Assembly: GCA_009602725.1 (NCBI GenBank)
Contig: WELB01000130.1
Coordinates: 258,749-270,566, forward strand
DNA: 11,818 bases
Source of the DNA: Spirogloea muscicola
Taxonomy: Eukaryota > Streptophyta > Zygnematophyceae > Spirogloeales > Spirogloeaceae
Direction: 5' to 3'
The notes under the pieces are model-generated. The model saw only the letters and a list, made by a program, of their open reading frames with translations. It ran no database searches and was not told the DNA's origin. A program made the position numbers and the translations under genes. Of this stretch, positions 1-7,993 are shown piece by piece. Position 1 is the first letter of the stretch. Each line of letters begins with the position of its first letter.

Positions 1-374
1 TTTCCCACGGAGATTGTTGGAAAGAGGTGGCGATTCCGTCTGGATGGATCACGCATCATGCGGGTATGTGGAGTGATGATTTACAGAGTGTCATTCATAA
101 AGCACTCACAATCGTTGCTGAAAGCAGCTCCTTTGGCTGGGAGCCTGGTAGGGGTTATTCAGGTTGCTAGCTTGAGGGCCTGACGAAAGCTGAGGCTACA
201 CTGCCGGCTCCTCATCCAGAATTACGGTTGTGTGCATGCCTTGAGCAGGTGTATCTGGACCCCAAAGAGCGGAATAGCACTGAGTACAAGCTAGAAACAT
301 TTGGGGGTGTCTACAAGAAGCTCACGGGCAAGGAAGTGACATTCGAGTTCCCTGTTGCTGAAGCCACCGCTTAG
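1..374 (+). CDS. RPS7: Ribosomal protein eS7 (RPS7), C-terminal end, 5' partial
   Basis: This is the C-terminal part of the 40S subunit protein eS7, which works in cytosolic ribosomes and in small-subunit rRNA maturation. The visible exons are 1-63 and 249-374, joined in phase 0. The first reads [10 protein letters not shown] then [11 protein letters not shown]. After a 185-nt intron (donor GTATGT at 64, acceptor GAGCAG ending at 248) the second reads [15 protein letters not shown] then [20 protein letters not shown], and the stop is TAG at 372-374. The block FPTE/S-VGKR-x-R-x-LDGSR and the ending [17 protein letters not shown] are the conserved C-terminus of the family. The visible 62 residues are roughly the last third of a protein of about 190. 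After FEFP it ends VAEATA, in place of the animal EFQL ending. A Trp follows GKR where Ile is common in animals. The upstream exons lie outside the window. Identity is confident. Confidence 0.95.
64..248 (+). other. Intron in RPS7 (phase 0)
   Basis: This GT-AG intron runs from donor gtatgt to acceptor cttgagcag. Removing it joins the Arg codon at 61-63 directly to the Val codon at 249-251. That restores the conserved eS7 order (DGSRIMR, then VYLDPKER), which aligns without a gap to the family pattern DGSRLIKVHLD. Reading frame continues open upstream of the acceptor back to 171, so protein-coding prediction alone could misplace the exon start; the family alignment decides it. Confidence 0.88.
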
Positions 375-743
375 AGCGCTAGTATGCGAAATCATTTCAT
401 CTGCAGCGCAGAAGTTGTGAACATTGAGCATAAGCAAGCTGCAATGCCGTGATTGATATTCATTCGTTCAAGTGAGTCTCAAGGGTACTTTCATCATCAG
501 CTCGTTGACCTTTGTCGCCTCTCTTTGGGCTTCTCATCATCAGCGTGCCTCAGTACTGGTGGTCTGGTCACCTAGAGCCCGTCTCCATTATGAGGACAGG
601 AGACTCCAGCCTTTGCACAAGCCTACTCAAGTGCTTTGCTTGGGGCGCACATATTACCCTTTAGTGGCTTGTGCAGATGACAGCAAGCTCGAAGAGCTTG
701 CTGTAGCATTGCACGTGCCATCTCCTTTACTTTGTCAGAGCTC
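375..743. other. RPS7 3' flank and intergenic DNA, no gene seen
   Basis: This stretch follows the RPS7 stop codon and should hold its 3' untranslated region and poly(A) site. I found no TGTAA, the usual green-algal poly(A) signal, and no canonical AATAAA. A 92-codon open reading (472-750) has no recognisable domain and begins without ATG. I regard it as chance. No tRNA or repeat was recognised. Confidence 0.5.
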
Positions 744-750
744 TATATAA
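744..750 (+). promoter_or_regulatory. Candidate TATA box upstream of SMG7
   Basis: The heptamer TATATAA, followed by G, is a textbook TATA element. It sits on the + strand between RPS7 and SMG7, which implies transcription starting near 772-785. That start would give a leader of about 600 nt, unless introns shorten it. Because the leader then carries many upstream ATGs, the real main start site may instead lie in the GC-rich zone nearer 1383. Only RNA 5'-end data can decide. Confidence 0.35.
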
Positions 751-787
751 GAAAAGCAGTGGAACGAGGTGCTTCTTGAAAGGGGCC

Positions 788-823
788 ATGGCTATTAGAA
801 GGCCAGCCGAAGCAGCTAAATGA
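788..823 (+). other. Possible short upstream ORF (11 codons) in the SMG7 leader
   Basis: If transcription starts just after the TATA-like element at 744, the first ATG met is at 788. Its surroundings (GCCATGG) fit a strong start context. It opens an 11-residue frame, MAIRRPAEAAK, closed by TGA at 821-823. Such a frame could lower SMG7 translation. Its existence depends wholly on where the transcript starts, and no conservation can be judged from one sequence. Confidence 0.2.
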
Positions 824-999
824 AAGGGCCCAGGGCTGCAAGAATCTTAAACTCACAGAAAGACTTGACAAGCTGATAAGTGTTGCCGATAGGAGCCTTG
901 CGAATATCAGCGCGCCGGGACGCCGTTAGGGGCGCCACGTCTCCCGTAAGCCAGCCCTGGCGTTTACGCCGTTTAGTCAGCGGCCCTAGACCCACGCCA

Positions 1000-1115
1000 C
1001 TGGCCGACGCCGCCGCCGCGCCGCCTCCGCCGCCGCCGCCAGGTGAGGCTCGCGCCGGCCCACGCCGCCGCCGTCGCCGCCGCCGCCGTCGCGCTCCGCA
1101 GTCCGGTCAGCCGCT
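1000..1115. repeat. GC-rich CCG/GCC triplet-rich tract
   Basis: This is a run of imperfect GCC/CCG trinucleotides, densest at about 1009-1041 and 1063-1098. It lies within a broader GC-rich zone (about 900-1450) that ends at the SMG7 start. Read as protein it gives poly-Ala, poly-Pro or poly-Arg depending on frame, with no conserved motif, so the open frames there (for example 880-1353 and 1043-1585) are composition artefacts. It is best read as a 5' leader or promoter-proximal low-complexity tract. Confidence 0.65.
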
Positions 1116-1382
1116 GCCGCGCTCGGCATGGCCTGCTCTTATTCCGCATGATACTGCGGTGCGGCGTGCGGCGACGGGGCATCTGCTTTTCCCGGGGTTC
1201 CGCCAAGTCGGGTCGCGGCAGACGTTGCTTAAGGCTCAGAGCTCTTCCGGCAGTCGTTGTCGTGAGCAGCGACGGCGTCGGCCAGGCAGGTCAGCTGACA
1301 GGACTTCCTGGTGCCATGCCCTTGTTGTCCGCCGCCTTGATGACCAGGAATGACCTGCGCCTGACCACGCGACTGATGGACG

Positions 1383-4300
1383 ATGAGCAAGGCCGGGGAT
1401 CTCAGCAGCGGGCCCGCGCCCGCCGGGGCGCAGTACAAGCAGGTCGGGCGCTGCTTTCGCTTGTGCCTTCGCATGCCCTCAGAGAGTCTGTGATACCCTT
1501 GGAGCAACTCAGCCTGGCTCTCCAGCTTTTTGTCACCAGAGTCGTCTTACTAAAGACACAGGTCGGCTTTCTTGTATGTTCGTAGTTATCATTTGAAGTG
1601 CAGGATGTCATCACTTTGCTAGCGCACTGGATTGAGTTTCATCAGTTGTTGCGCAGATGCTGGAATACGAGAAGCACCTGCGCAACCTTCTCCAGACCAA
1701 GGGCCCGTCAGACCCAAACGTCCGGACGCTGCGCAGCCTCATTCGGGAGAGCTATGAGGCTGTCATACTGGGGGATGCCGGGGCAGCAAAGCTCCACGAT
1801 GTGGAGCAGGCGCTCTGGCGCCTCCATTACAAGCAGATCGAGGAGTTCCGGGGGAGGATCCGTAAGCTCACTGCGGCGTCCTCCGGCGAGGGTGCGCCGT
1901 CCCAGCAGGCCACTGCGGCCAAGGCCGTCCTTGCTGGCCAGCGAGACCCCCTGCAGAAGACCCTCGCTCTTTACCGCAGCTTCCTGGCAGAGACATCTGG
2001 TTTCTACCATGAGCTGATCAACAAGCTCAAGGCCAAACACAATCTGGGCCCCGACGAGCTCTTTCCACCGCTGGCCAACGACCTTGAAGCAGGAGCGGCG
2101 GTGCTCAAACCCGGCGAGGATAGTGGCAGCATCCTGCAGTGCCGGCTGTCCTGCCACAGGTGCCTCATCTACCTTGGGGATCTTGCGCGTTACAAGGAAC
2201 TCCAGAGCGACAAGGACGTCGCTGCACGAAACTGGTCAACGGCCGCAGGGTACTACTTGCAGGCGTCGCATCTGTGGCCAGCAGGCGGGAATCCGCACAA
2301 TCAGGTACAAGGCAATGGAAGCTGACCCCTTATGAAACTGTCTGGACTGTTCACCTATTTGTGCCTTCAGAACATTGCAGGAACCCTGCAACAGAGTATT
2401 CTGCATATCGAAAATATGATTCAGAAGGCCTTCTGTTTGCAGCAACTTGTTGTTTAATACTGGGGAGCATTATACGTATGCTTATTGAGTACTAATGGCC
2501 TCCGTTGGATGTAATACCTCCTTACAGCTTGCAGTGCTAGCCACATATGTGAATGATGAGCTTCTTGCCGTGTACCGCTACTATCGGAGCCTGGCTGTTG
2601 ATACACCGTTTCTTACTGCTCGTGAGAATCTTGTCCTACTCTTTGAGAAGGTAAGTTGCCCCCATTGGGAGTTTGACGCTGCTGAACTGCTGCTTGTATT
2701 CCTGATGTGCTGCTTCATGTGATTGAGTGGGTAAGGTGCTGCCTCAGTCAAATGTCAGGAGGAGCTTGAGGGTGGCTCTTTGTTGTTGCTGGTGCAGAAT
2801 CGCATTCGCTATGCCCAGCTGAGGCAAGCAGGGGATGCGCAGCCGGCAGTACGGGCAAGTGTGGAACACCAGCCAAGTCATCAATCTCCGCAGGACACAT
2901 TAGTGCCTCTTGCCAACGGGTCTCTCAAGCTTGCCTTACGCAGTTCATCCCAGACCAGCGGGAAAGTGGCGCAACTCTCCCCGTCGGAGGCATTGGAGCT
3001 TGGCGAAGCCTTCAAGATCTGTGCCGTGCGACTCAATGGTATCATCTTCAGCAAGATTGGGTGAGTGGCAAGGATTGCCTATCAGCATCTGTGGATATAT
3101 TTGCATGCGGGACTTGCACTACATTCTCTTATTGGGATTACAAGTCTTTATACAATGATGTTGGCTGGCGCCTTCTTATTCCACAATGATCTCATGGTCA
3201 CGCCTGAGCGCTGACATGTTCACTTTGCTGCTTGTAGGCTTGAGACGTTCCCAGATGCCATGGAAAGCATGCTCCAAGACCTGGATCAGCTGCTGATGCT
3301 GCAAGCTCCAGCATTAGAAGCGGCACTGTTTCCTGACATACACGGAGGGGTTGGCACTGGACTTGCAGCAGGTCTGCTTCAGGTGAGACATAGTGTCCAG
3401 TGTTACTGTCACCTCTTGTGGGGGCGGGTGAGCTCACTTGTAGGTGAGCTGTTGACAACTGCTCGTGTTCTGATTTGTATACTTTGTATCTTTGACTGAC
3501 GCAGTTGGTGGCTGTCAACATATTCACGGTCCATAACATTGACTGGACACCAGAGGGCCAGCAGCCAAGCTATGCAGAAGTCTTGCACAAGTCTGCTCTT
3601 GTACAGGTACTCTTCTTTTGCATTCACTGCAGTACTAAGATTGCCTGTTGGTGACTGCCATATTGCACATCAAGCATGGCTGGTTTGGTAATGGCTGACA
3701 TGACACTCTCCTTTCAGTTCTTGTTGTCGGTGAATGTAAGAACAGAGCAACATCAAGTGTTACTCAAGAAAGCTTAGCAGTCATACAATGAGAAGCAACT
3801 GCTTTTCCTTGTATTGTAGCCACAATCATGGATGACGTAAATTACTGTGCTGCATTGATCATCAGCATGCGCTGGGAGCAGCCTACCTGTTTTCCGACCA
3901 CCTTCTGCAAGGATGTGGGACGGCCAGCATTGAAGCATCAAGCCCCTTCCTTCCCGCCATCCTCACCTTCTTGGAGTGGCTTGCTTCTTGCCCGAATATG
4001 TTGCAAGTCACCAAAGTGGGGGAGGCCAGCTCTTTGTTCTGGCAGCATGGTTTTCCCCTGCTGAACAGGCTGATGGAAGTGCAAAATGGGCGCACGAATA
4101 CAGTTGCAAGATTGGACTTACAGCCGCTTGAGTTGCCAACTGATGGCTTCGCTGGGCTGGGCACCTTCAATGACGGCAAGGACGTTGAGCAGGGAGGTGT
4201 GGCACTGTGGGAGGACTATGAGCTGAGGGGGTTCACACTGCTGAAGCCAGCACACCTGGGGCTGGACTACAGCAAGCCGGCCCCGAAAGCTGGCCCCGGC

Positions 4301-6291
4301 AGCAAGCACCATATGCGCACGCGCATTGAGCGCATGCTGGCTGCTGGAAAGGTCATCTCTGCTGCGTTGGACAGGAGCGGACTGCCCGGCCTGCGTTACT
4401 ACGAGAATGTGCAGAAGTTCAGCCTCCACAACGATTCCGCTCATGGTGTTGATTTGGCAGCAAGTGTAGAGCCTGATAAGATTGTGCTGTCCGAAGCGAA
4501 TGCCGAGAAGCCGTTGCCCAATGGGCATCTGGTCAGTCAAAGTGCAGCTCCTCCTGCAGCACAGAGCATCATGGAGCACCAAGAGGAGGAGGAGTGGGCC
4601 AGCCTTAAGGAGGAGCAGGAGAAGGGCGACAATGGGGGCTCGCTGATTGCTCCCGAGCTGGCAGCATTCGCGCCAGCACCAACTCTGCCGGCGCTGCTTG
4701 ATGATGAAGACCAAGAGGAGGAGATCCTGTTCCGACCAACAGGCATCGCTTACCAGCCGGCGGGCACCCAGAAGGCCTCCACTCCCAGCTGGGTGACGGG
4801 AATGTATGCCAATGGCTCTGTGGAGACCCCTTCATCCAACGAGGCAACGAATGCACCTCCAGCAACTGTGCATACTGCCACACACAAGCAAGGAGCACAA
4901 GATGTGAAGAAAATTCCGCCAGCTTTGCTATTCCCAGAGGTGCACGGCCAGGGCTCACTGTTTCCCGGCTTTGGACTGGTGTCTGGTGACGGTTCTGGGG
5001 GGGAGAAGCCAGCCGGCCATAATGTGGACTCGCCCCGCCTCGATAACTGGCTTCATCAAGCTGGCTTGGATAGAAGCAGCCAGCTCCCTGCACAGCCAGA
5101 GGACACGGGTGCTACTATCGAGCCTGGGCATTGGCAGAACCAGGTCGCAACTGGCTCAGAGCAGGCATTGGAGCCGACCTTCGGAGGGGCAGCCTCTCAA
5201 GCGAATAAACATCTGGGTTTAGCAGGAGGCGGTGATGCTTTGGCACCGGCCAAGGTTCATCTTGACGAGTCAGGTGAGCCTGGATGATGTGGGCGGCATT
5301 GGAACTCGCTGTTCTCGATGCATTGTCATCTTGTGGTTCATCGGAAAGTTCAACTTGCGACGCGATTCACTCAAGAAGCAAAATCTTATCACAACTTGGA
5401 CATCCCACTTGCGACGCAGTCGTCAATCGAGGAGCAAATTACTATCACAATACTTGGTCGCTTGCCATTGCATTAATTGTTAGAGCAGGAAAGTCATTGC
5501 CTATTCCTATTATGCCCTGAATCCACGTCTTTATATGGCCGGTTGGAAATGCAGGAACAGGATGGAGCAACTTTGGCATGGAGCATGGGCAGCAGCCATC
5601 CCAGCTTTTCCCTGGCATCGCAGGCATCATCGGACAGAAGCGGCCTGGCTCAGCTGGAGGTCCTGCAGGGCTTGCCCCCAGCCCGCAGCCCCGCGGCCAG
5701 GGACCTGCTAGCCCCAGGCGGCCTCCATTCTCGTCTGCTCCTGCCCCTCTTCTCTTGCAGGACTCGCTCTTCGCAGCGCCCTGGCAAGGCAGCTCCACAA
5801 TGGATCTGGTGCCGCCATCCCACATGTTCGAGGTGCCGAGCAAGCCTAATGTGGACCCCAGGCCGAGCTGGGCGCCACCAATCTTTGCAGCCCAGAGCAG
5901 CGCACTGATGGGCCTGAGCGAGGCGCCAGGGATGCCGGCACCAAATGGCGCTCTTGCGCAGGATTACAGCTGGCTCGATCAGCACACTCATGTGCGGCCC
6001 CAGGACAGAGCAGGCTGGAACTCCTCAGCATCAAGGAAGCTACCGTTCCCTGGCCTGGAGGGCTTGGAGAAGCTTCTGCAGCAGCAGAAGGAGGACTTTG
6101 AGAAGCAGCAGGCATACTTTCGGCACCTGCAGGAGCAGGAGACTATGCAGCAGCAGCTGCAGCAGCAACAGCAGCAGCAACATCATTGGTCGCAGGCATT
6201 GCTGACGCCTCCTCAGCACTACCAGGGCAACAGAGCTCCGTATGAAGGGAGCCGCGACATGTGGAACGCGACAAAGCCATTCATATCTTGA
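1383..6291 (+). CDS. SMG7: SMG7/EST1-like nonsense-mediated decay factor, eight exons
   Basis: SMG7 binds phosphorylated UPF1 and helps degrade mRNAs with premature stops; in plants it also acts in meiotic exit. Exons: 1383-1442, 1657-2304, 2528-2650, 2798-3060, 3238-3382, 3505-3606, 3866-5273, 5555-6291. All phases agree, giving 1161 residues plus TGA (Arabidopsis about 1060). Residues about 21-250 form the 14-3-3-like domain: ALWRLHYKQIEEFR (Lys79) and LSCHRCLIYLGDLARYK (Arg198) match the phosphoserine-binding Lys and Arg of human SMG7 (K66, R163) by motif. Next comes the EST1 helical-repeat signature YYLQASHLWPAGGNPHNQ, VYRYYRSLAVDTPF, LTFLEWLASCPN and LALWEDYELRGF-like text (here VALWEDYELRGF). 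An acidic DDEDQEEEILFRP segment lies near 726-738. The C-terminal third is Pro/Ser/Gly-rich and ends in a Gln-rich coiled region. Exon 1 (MSKAGDLSSGPAPAGAQYKQ) is the weakest part: its donor is GTCGGG. ATG at 1657 is the alternative start. Confidence 0.93.
1443..1656 (+). other. SMG7 intron 1 (phase 0), weak donor
   Basis: The 3' end TTGTTGCGCAG before the ATG at 1657 is a good acceptor, which argues that this ATG is internal and that an upstream exon exists. The best partner is CAG|GTCGGG at 1442/1443. It yields GAQYKQ joined to MLEYEKHL in frame, resembling the start of plant SMG7, where a short charged segment precedes VPSDPN (here GPSDPN). GTCGGG departs from the GTRAGT pattern of the other donors. 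Confidence 0.55.
5274..5554 (+). other. SMG7 intron 7 (phase 1)
   Basis: The donor is CAG|GTGAGC and the acceptor is AAATGCAG. The single base G left by exon 7 plus GA from exon 8 makes a Gly codon, and the frame then runs TGWSNFGMEHGQQPS onward into the long last exon. Reading through the donor instead would stop at a TGA (5285-5287), four codons later. The intron contains the imperfect tandem repeat described separately. At 281 nt it is the longest intron of the gene. Confidence 0.9.
5353..5457. repeat. Imperfect two-copy tandem repeat inside SMG7 intron 7
   Basis: Two copies with a period of about 54 bases start with ACTTGCGACGC (5353 and 5407). Each continues through a shared pattern of AGCAAA, then TATCACAA, then ACTTGG. 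The copies differ by small insertions and substitutions in between. This looks like a local duplication within the intron, old enough to have diverged. I see no transposon features such as terminal inverted repeats. Confidence 0.7.
6148..6180 (+). repeat. CAG/CAA repeat coding poly-Gln in SMG7
   Basis: Eleven in-frame codons, ten of them CAG or CAA with one CTG interruption, encode QQQLQQQQQQQ near the end of the SMG7 protein. They sit in a longer Gln/Glu-rich helix-prone segment (LEKLLQQQKEDFEKQQAYFRHL is just before). Mixed CAG and CAA codons suggest the tract is somewhat stabilised against slippage. Gln-rich tails are common in mRNA-decay proteins that join processing bodies; that role here is inference. 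Confidence 0.85.
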
Positions 6292-6295
6292 GCTG

Positions 6296-6382
6296 GTATG
6301 TGGATTGTGTTTTTGTTTTTCCCCTTCCATTGATGAGCTGCAACAAGCAGTACTAACAAGTTCTTACCTGACCTTGTTCTAG
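6296..6382 (+). other. Candidate 3' UTR intron directly after the SMG7 stop
   Basis: Four bases after the TGA stop lies GTATGT, a strong donor. The 87-nt segment then carries a T-rich tract, a perfect TACTAAC branch-point match at 6351-6357, and a pyrimidine-rich acceptor CTTGTTCTAG ending at 6382. The spacing from branch point to acceptor (about 25 nt) is right. The protein is unchanged whether or not it is removed. The junction would lie too near the stop to trigger decay by the usual 50-nt rule. Confidence 0.72.
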
Positions 6383-6414
6383 TGTGTGCGCGTTATTGTG
6401 CCTCAGATGGTGAT

Positions 6415-6570
6415 GTGAGCAAGTTTCAAGACTGGCAATGGTGCTCTTACCCTCGCCTCATCAAGCATCTATTACCATCTGATCCGCTTGGAGGCCGTCG
6501 TCGCACCAAGAATTGTGGTGGGTGCATCTTATCTCGTCATCGTGCTCACTTTTTTTACCTCGACCTTTAG
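6415..6570 (+). other. Possible second 3' UTR intron of SMG7
   Basis: The donor GTGAGC at 6415 and the acceptor after a clear pyrimidine tract (CTTTTTTTACCTCGACCTTTAG, given here only as evidence of T/C richness, ending at 6570) would define a 156-nt intron. The exon between the two proposed introns would be only 32 nt. Its junction would lie about 36 nt downstream of the stop in spliced RNA. It is weaker than the first because no clear branch point is seen. Confidence 0.35.
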
Positions 6571-7171
6571 GCATTTCGTGGAGGTGCCTTGAAGGAGACT
6601 GAGACTTGTGCACTGGAGTGAGCTTGCAGAGACATGCGGATGAAAGCACGAGGAATACTCCGCAAAGACCGTTCTAAGTGTCAAACTGGATCTACACGAA
6701 TGTAGAAGCCCCAAGAACTAAGTGGAGGATGGTTCATGACAGCATGGCAAGCTATAGAGTTGGCCACGCTATAAGTGGAGTTGGAGTGGCCACATCGAGG
6801 AGACATGGCCTTTGGGTCTTCGTAGGCTGGACACTCTACTTGTTTGTCAACTGGTTGCAATGGGCCGGAAGGTTATGCAGGCGGTTGCAACACGAGGATC
6901 GTAAGTTATCTGACATGGTGCAGCTGTATTTCGCACGTAGAAGATGAGCAGTCCCACGCCTTGCAACTCAGCTTGCTTCACAACAAGCTGGGGGAGCACA
7001 GGCTGGCAGGGAGAGGTGCATGTGCTTGCGCTAGCTGCAAGGTTGAAGATTGTCTCTGCAGCGAGCCAGAGCACAGTCATGCCGCAATGCTGTGTCTGCC
7101 CTGCCCGACTTTGTGGCCTGTTGCTTGCATGCAATGGATTTACCTTTCTATTGACGAGGACAATGCATTCT

Positions 7172-7176
7172 TGTAA
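7172..7176 (+). terminator. Candidate TGTAA poly(A) signal for SMG7
   Basis: TGTAA is the usual cleavage and polyadenylation signal in chlorophyte algae. This copy lies about 880 nt after the SMG7 stop codon. Another copy is at 7753-7757. A pentamer is expected by chance several times in a few kilobases, so position is the only support. If an intron spans 6901 to about 7199, this copy would be removed by splicing and the second copy would be preferred. Confidence 0.3.
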
Positions 7177-7993
7177 TGACAACTTTTTGCACTTCTTAGC
7201 TGACTCTACAGTAGATGAGGCCCTTCTCCATCCAGAAGTGGAGCTCTTGAGGGTAACGAGGCAACCGACAACCTGTGACCTGATGGGGAAGTTTAATCGT
7301 TTAGCTTCAGACAGCCCCATATTAGCCGTGCTACAAGCATGCTAATGTTAATCAAGTAAACAGGTATCGAGCCTTGGCAACCTGAAAGGCAAGAGTCTAT
7401 GAACTGTACCAAGGCAAGGCATCCAGGTGCGGTCATTGTATGAGAAAATCGTGTTCTAGTGACATGCTGTACTGAAACTTTCGAAGTATTCTTATGGTAC
7501 TTGCTGAAGTCTGTGAGTAGAGGAGTCTGGGCAAGTCACTTTGCTGCAAGCAAGGACCCACGTCCAGCAGCAATGCTGGACCACACAACACTGCTGTATT
7601 GACACACTAAACGAGTCTCTCAAAGTGCACGAAGAAAAAGGGGCTTGAAGAATGAGGACAACGGATTGCTGCAACAAGCATGCTCTAGGGGCAGAGCAAT
7701 GGCCGAGTATTGTGGACAAGTAGAAGGGTATGGGCAATAATGCATGCTGCCGTGTAAAGAACGTGTTGTCCAGTCGGGCGACATGATTGACAGCGACCGC
7801 CAACTCTATCATATCCTGCTGTAGACCGACCAGCCATGAGATACACTGCTATAGAGGGCTTCTGGAGTACGAAGATGAGCAGGTACTTGGCAGAATCCCC
7901 AGAAAAGAGACTGGAAAGTAAGGGCCAGTCAAGACGAGCACCAGCAGCGCCAAATCGATGTGAGAGGAGGCAACATGAAGGTGGGAGAAGCTC

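Larger units (their letters stand above)
6292..7993. other. Intergenic region between convergent genes: two 3' UTRs
   Basis: SMG7 reads in from the left and the invertase from the right, so this 1.7 kb should hold both 3' untranslated regions. I see no family-like protein in any frame; open frames such as 6944-7345 (+), 6847-7320 (-) and 7492-7812 (-) lack recognisable motifs. TGTAA, the green-algal poly(A) signal, occurs on the + strand at 7172-7176 and 7753-7757, and either could end the SMG7 transcript. I found no equivalent TTACA for the invertase. A GTAAGT at 6901 is a further possible donor. Confidence 0.6.

Noticed and set aside
171-248. Open frame upstream of the last RPS7 exon, in frame with it
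   Set aside because: It could extend the exon back to an AG at 169-170, but the added residues have no place in eS7. Splicing at 248/249 restores an ungapped family match.
472-750. 92-codon + strand frame
   Set aside because: It has no ATG start, no motif and ends at the TATA-like element. It fits chance reading in the RPS7 3' flank.
880-1585. Arg/Pro/Ala-rich frames on both strands (880-1353, 1043-1585, 973-1206)
   Set aside because: They arise from CCG/GCC triplets and GC-rich composition. All frames stay open together, and none shows a domain.
4118-5093. Long minus-strand frames opposite SMG7 exon 7 (up to 198 codons)
   Set aside because: They are antisense shadows of the real + strand exon, with low-complexity Leu/Ser-rich runs where the sense strand encodes Glu/Gln-rich protein.
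6678-7345. Frames of 89, 110, 133 and 157 codons between the convergent genes
   Set aside because: They overlap each other on both strands, none matches a known family pattern, and candidate splice sites break them. The 6678-6947 frame has a hydrophobic stretch that looks membrane-like, but no supporting features.
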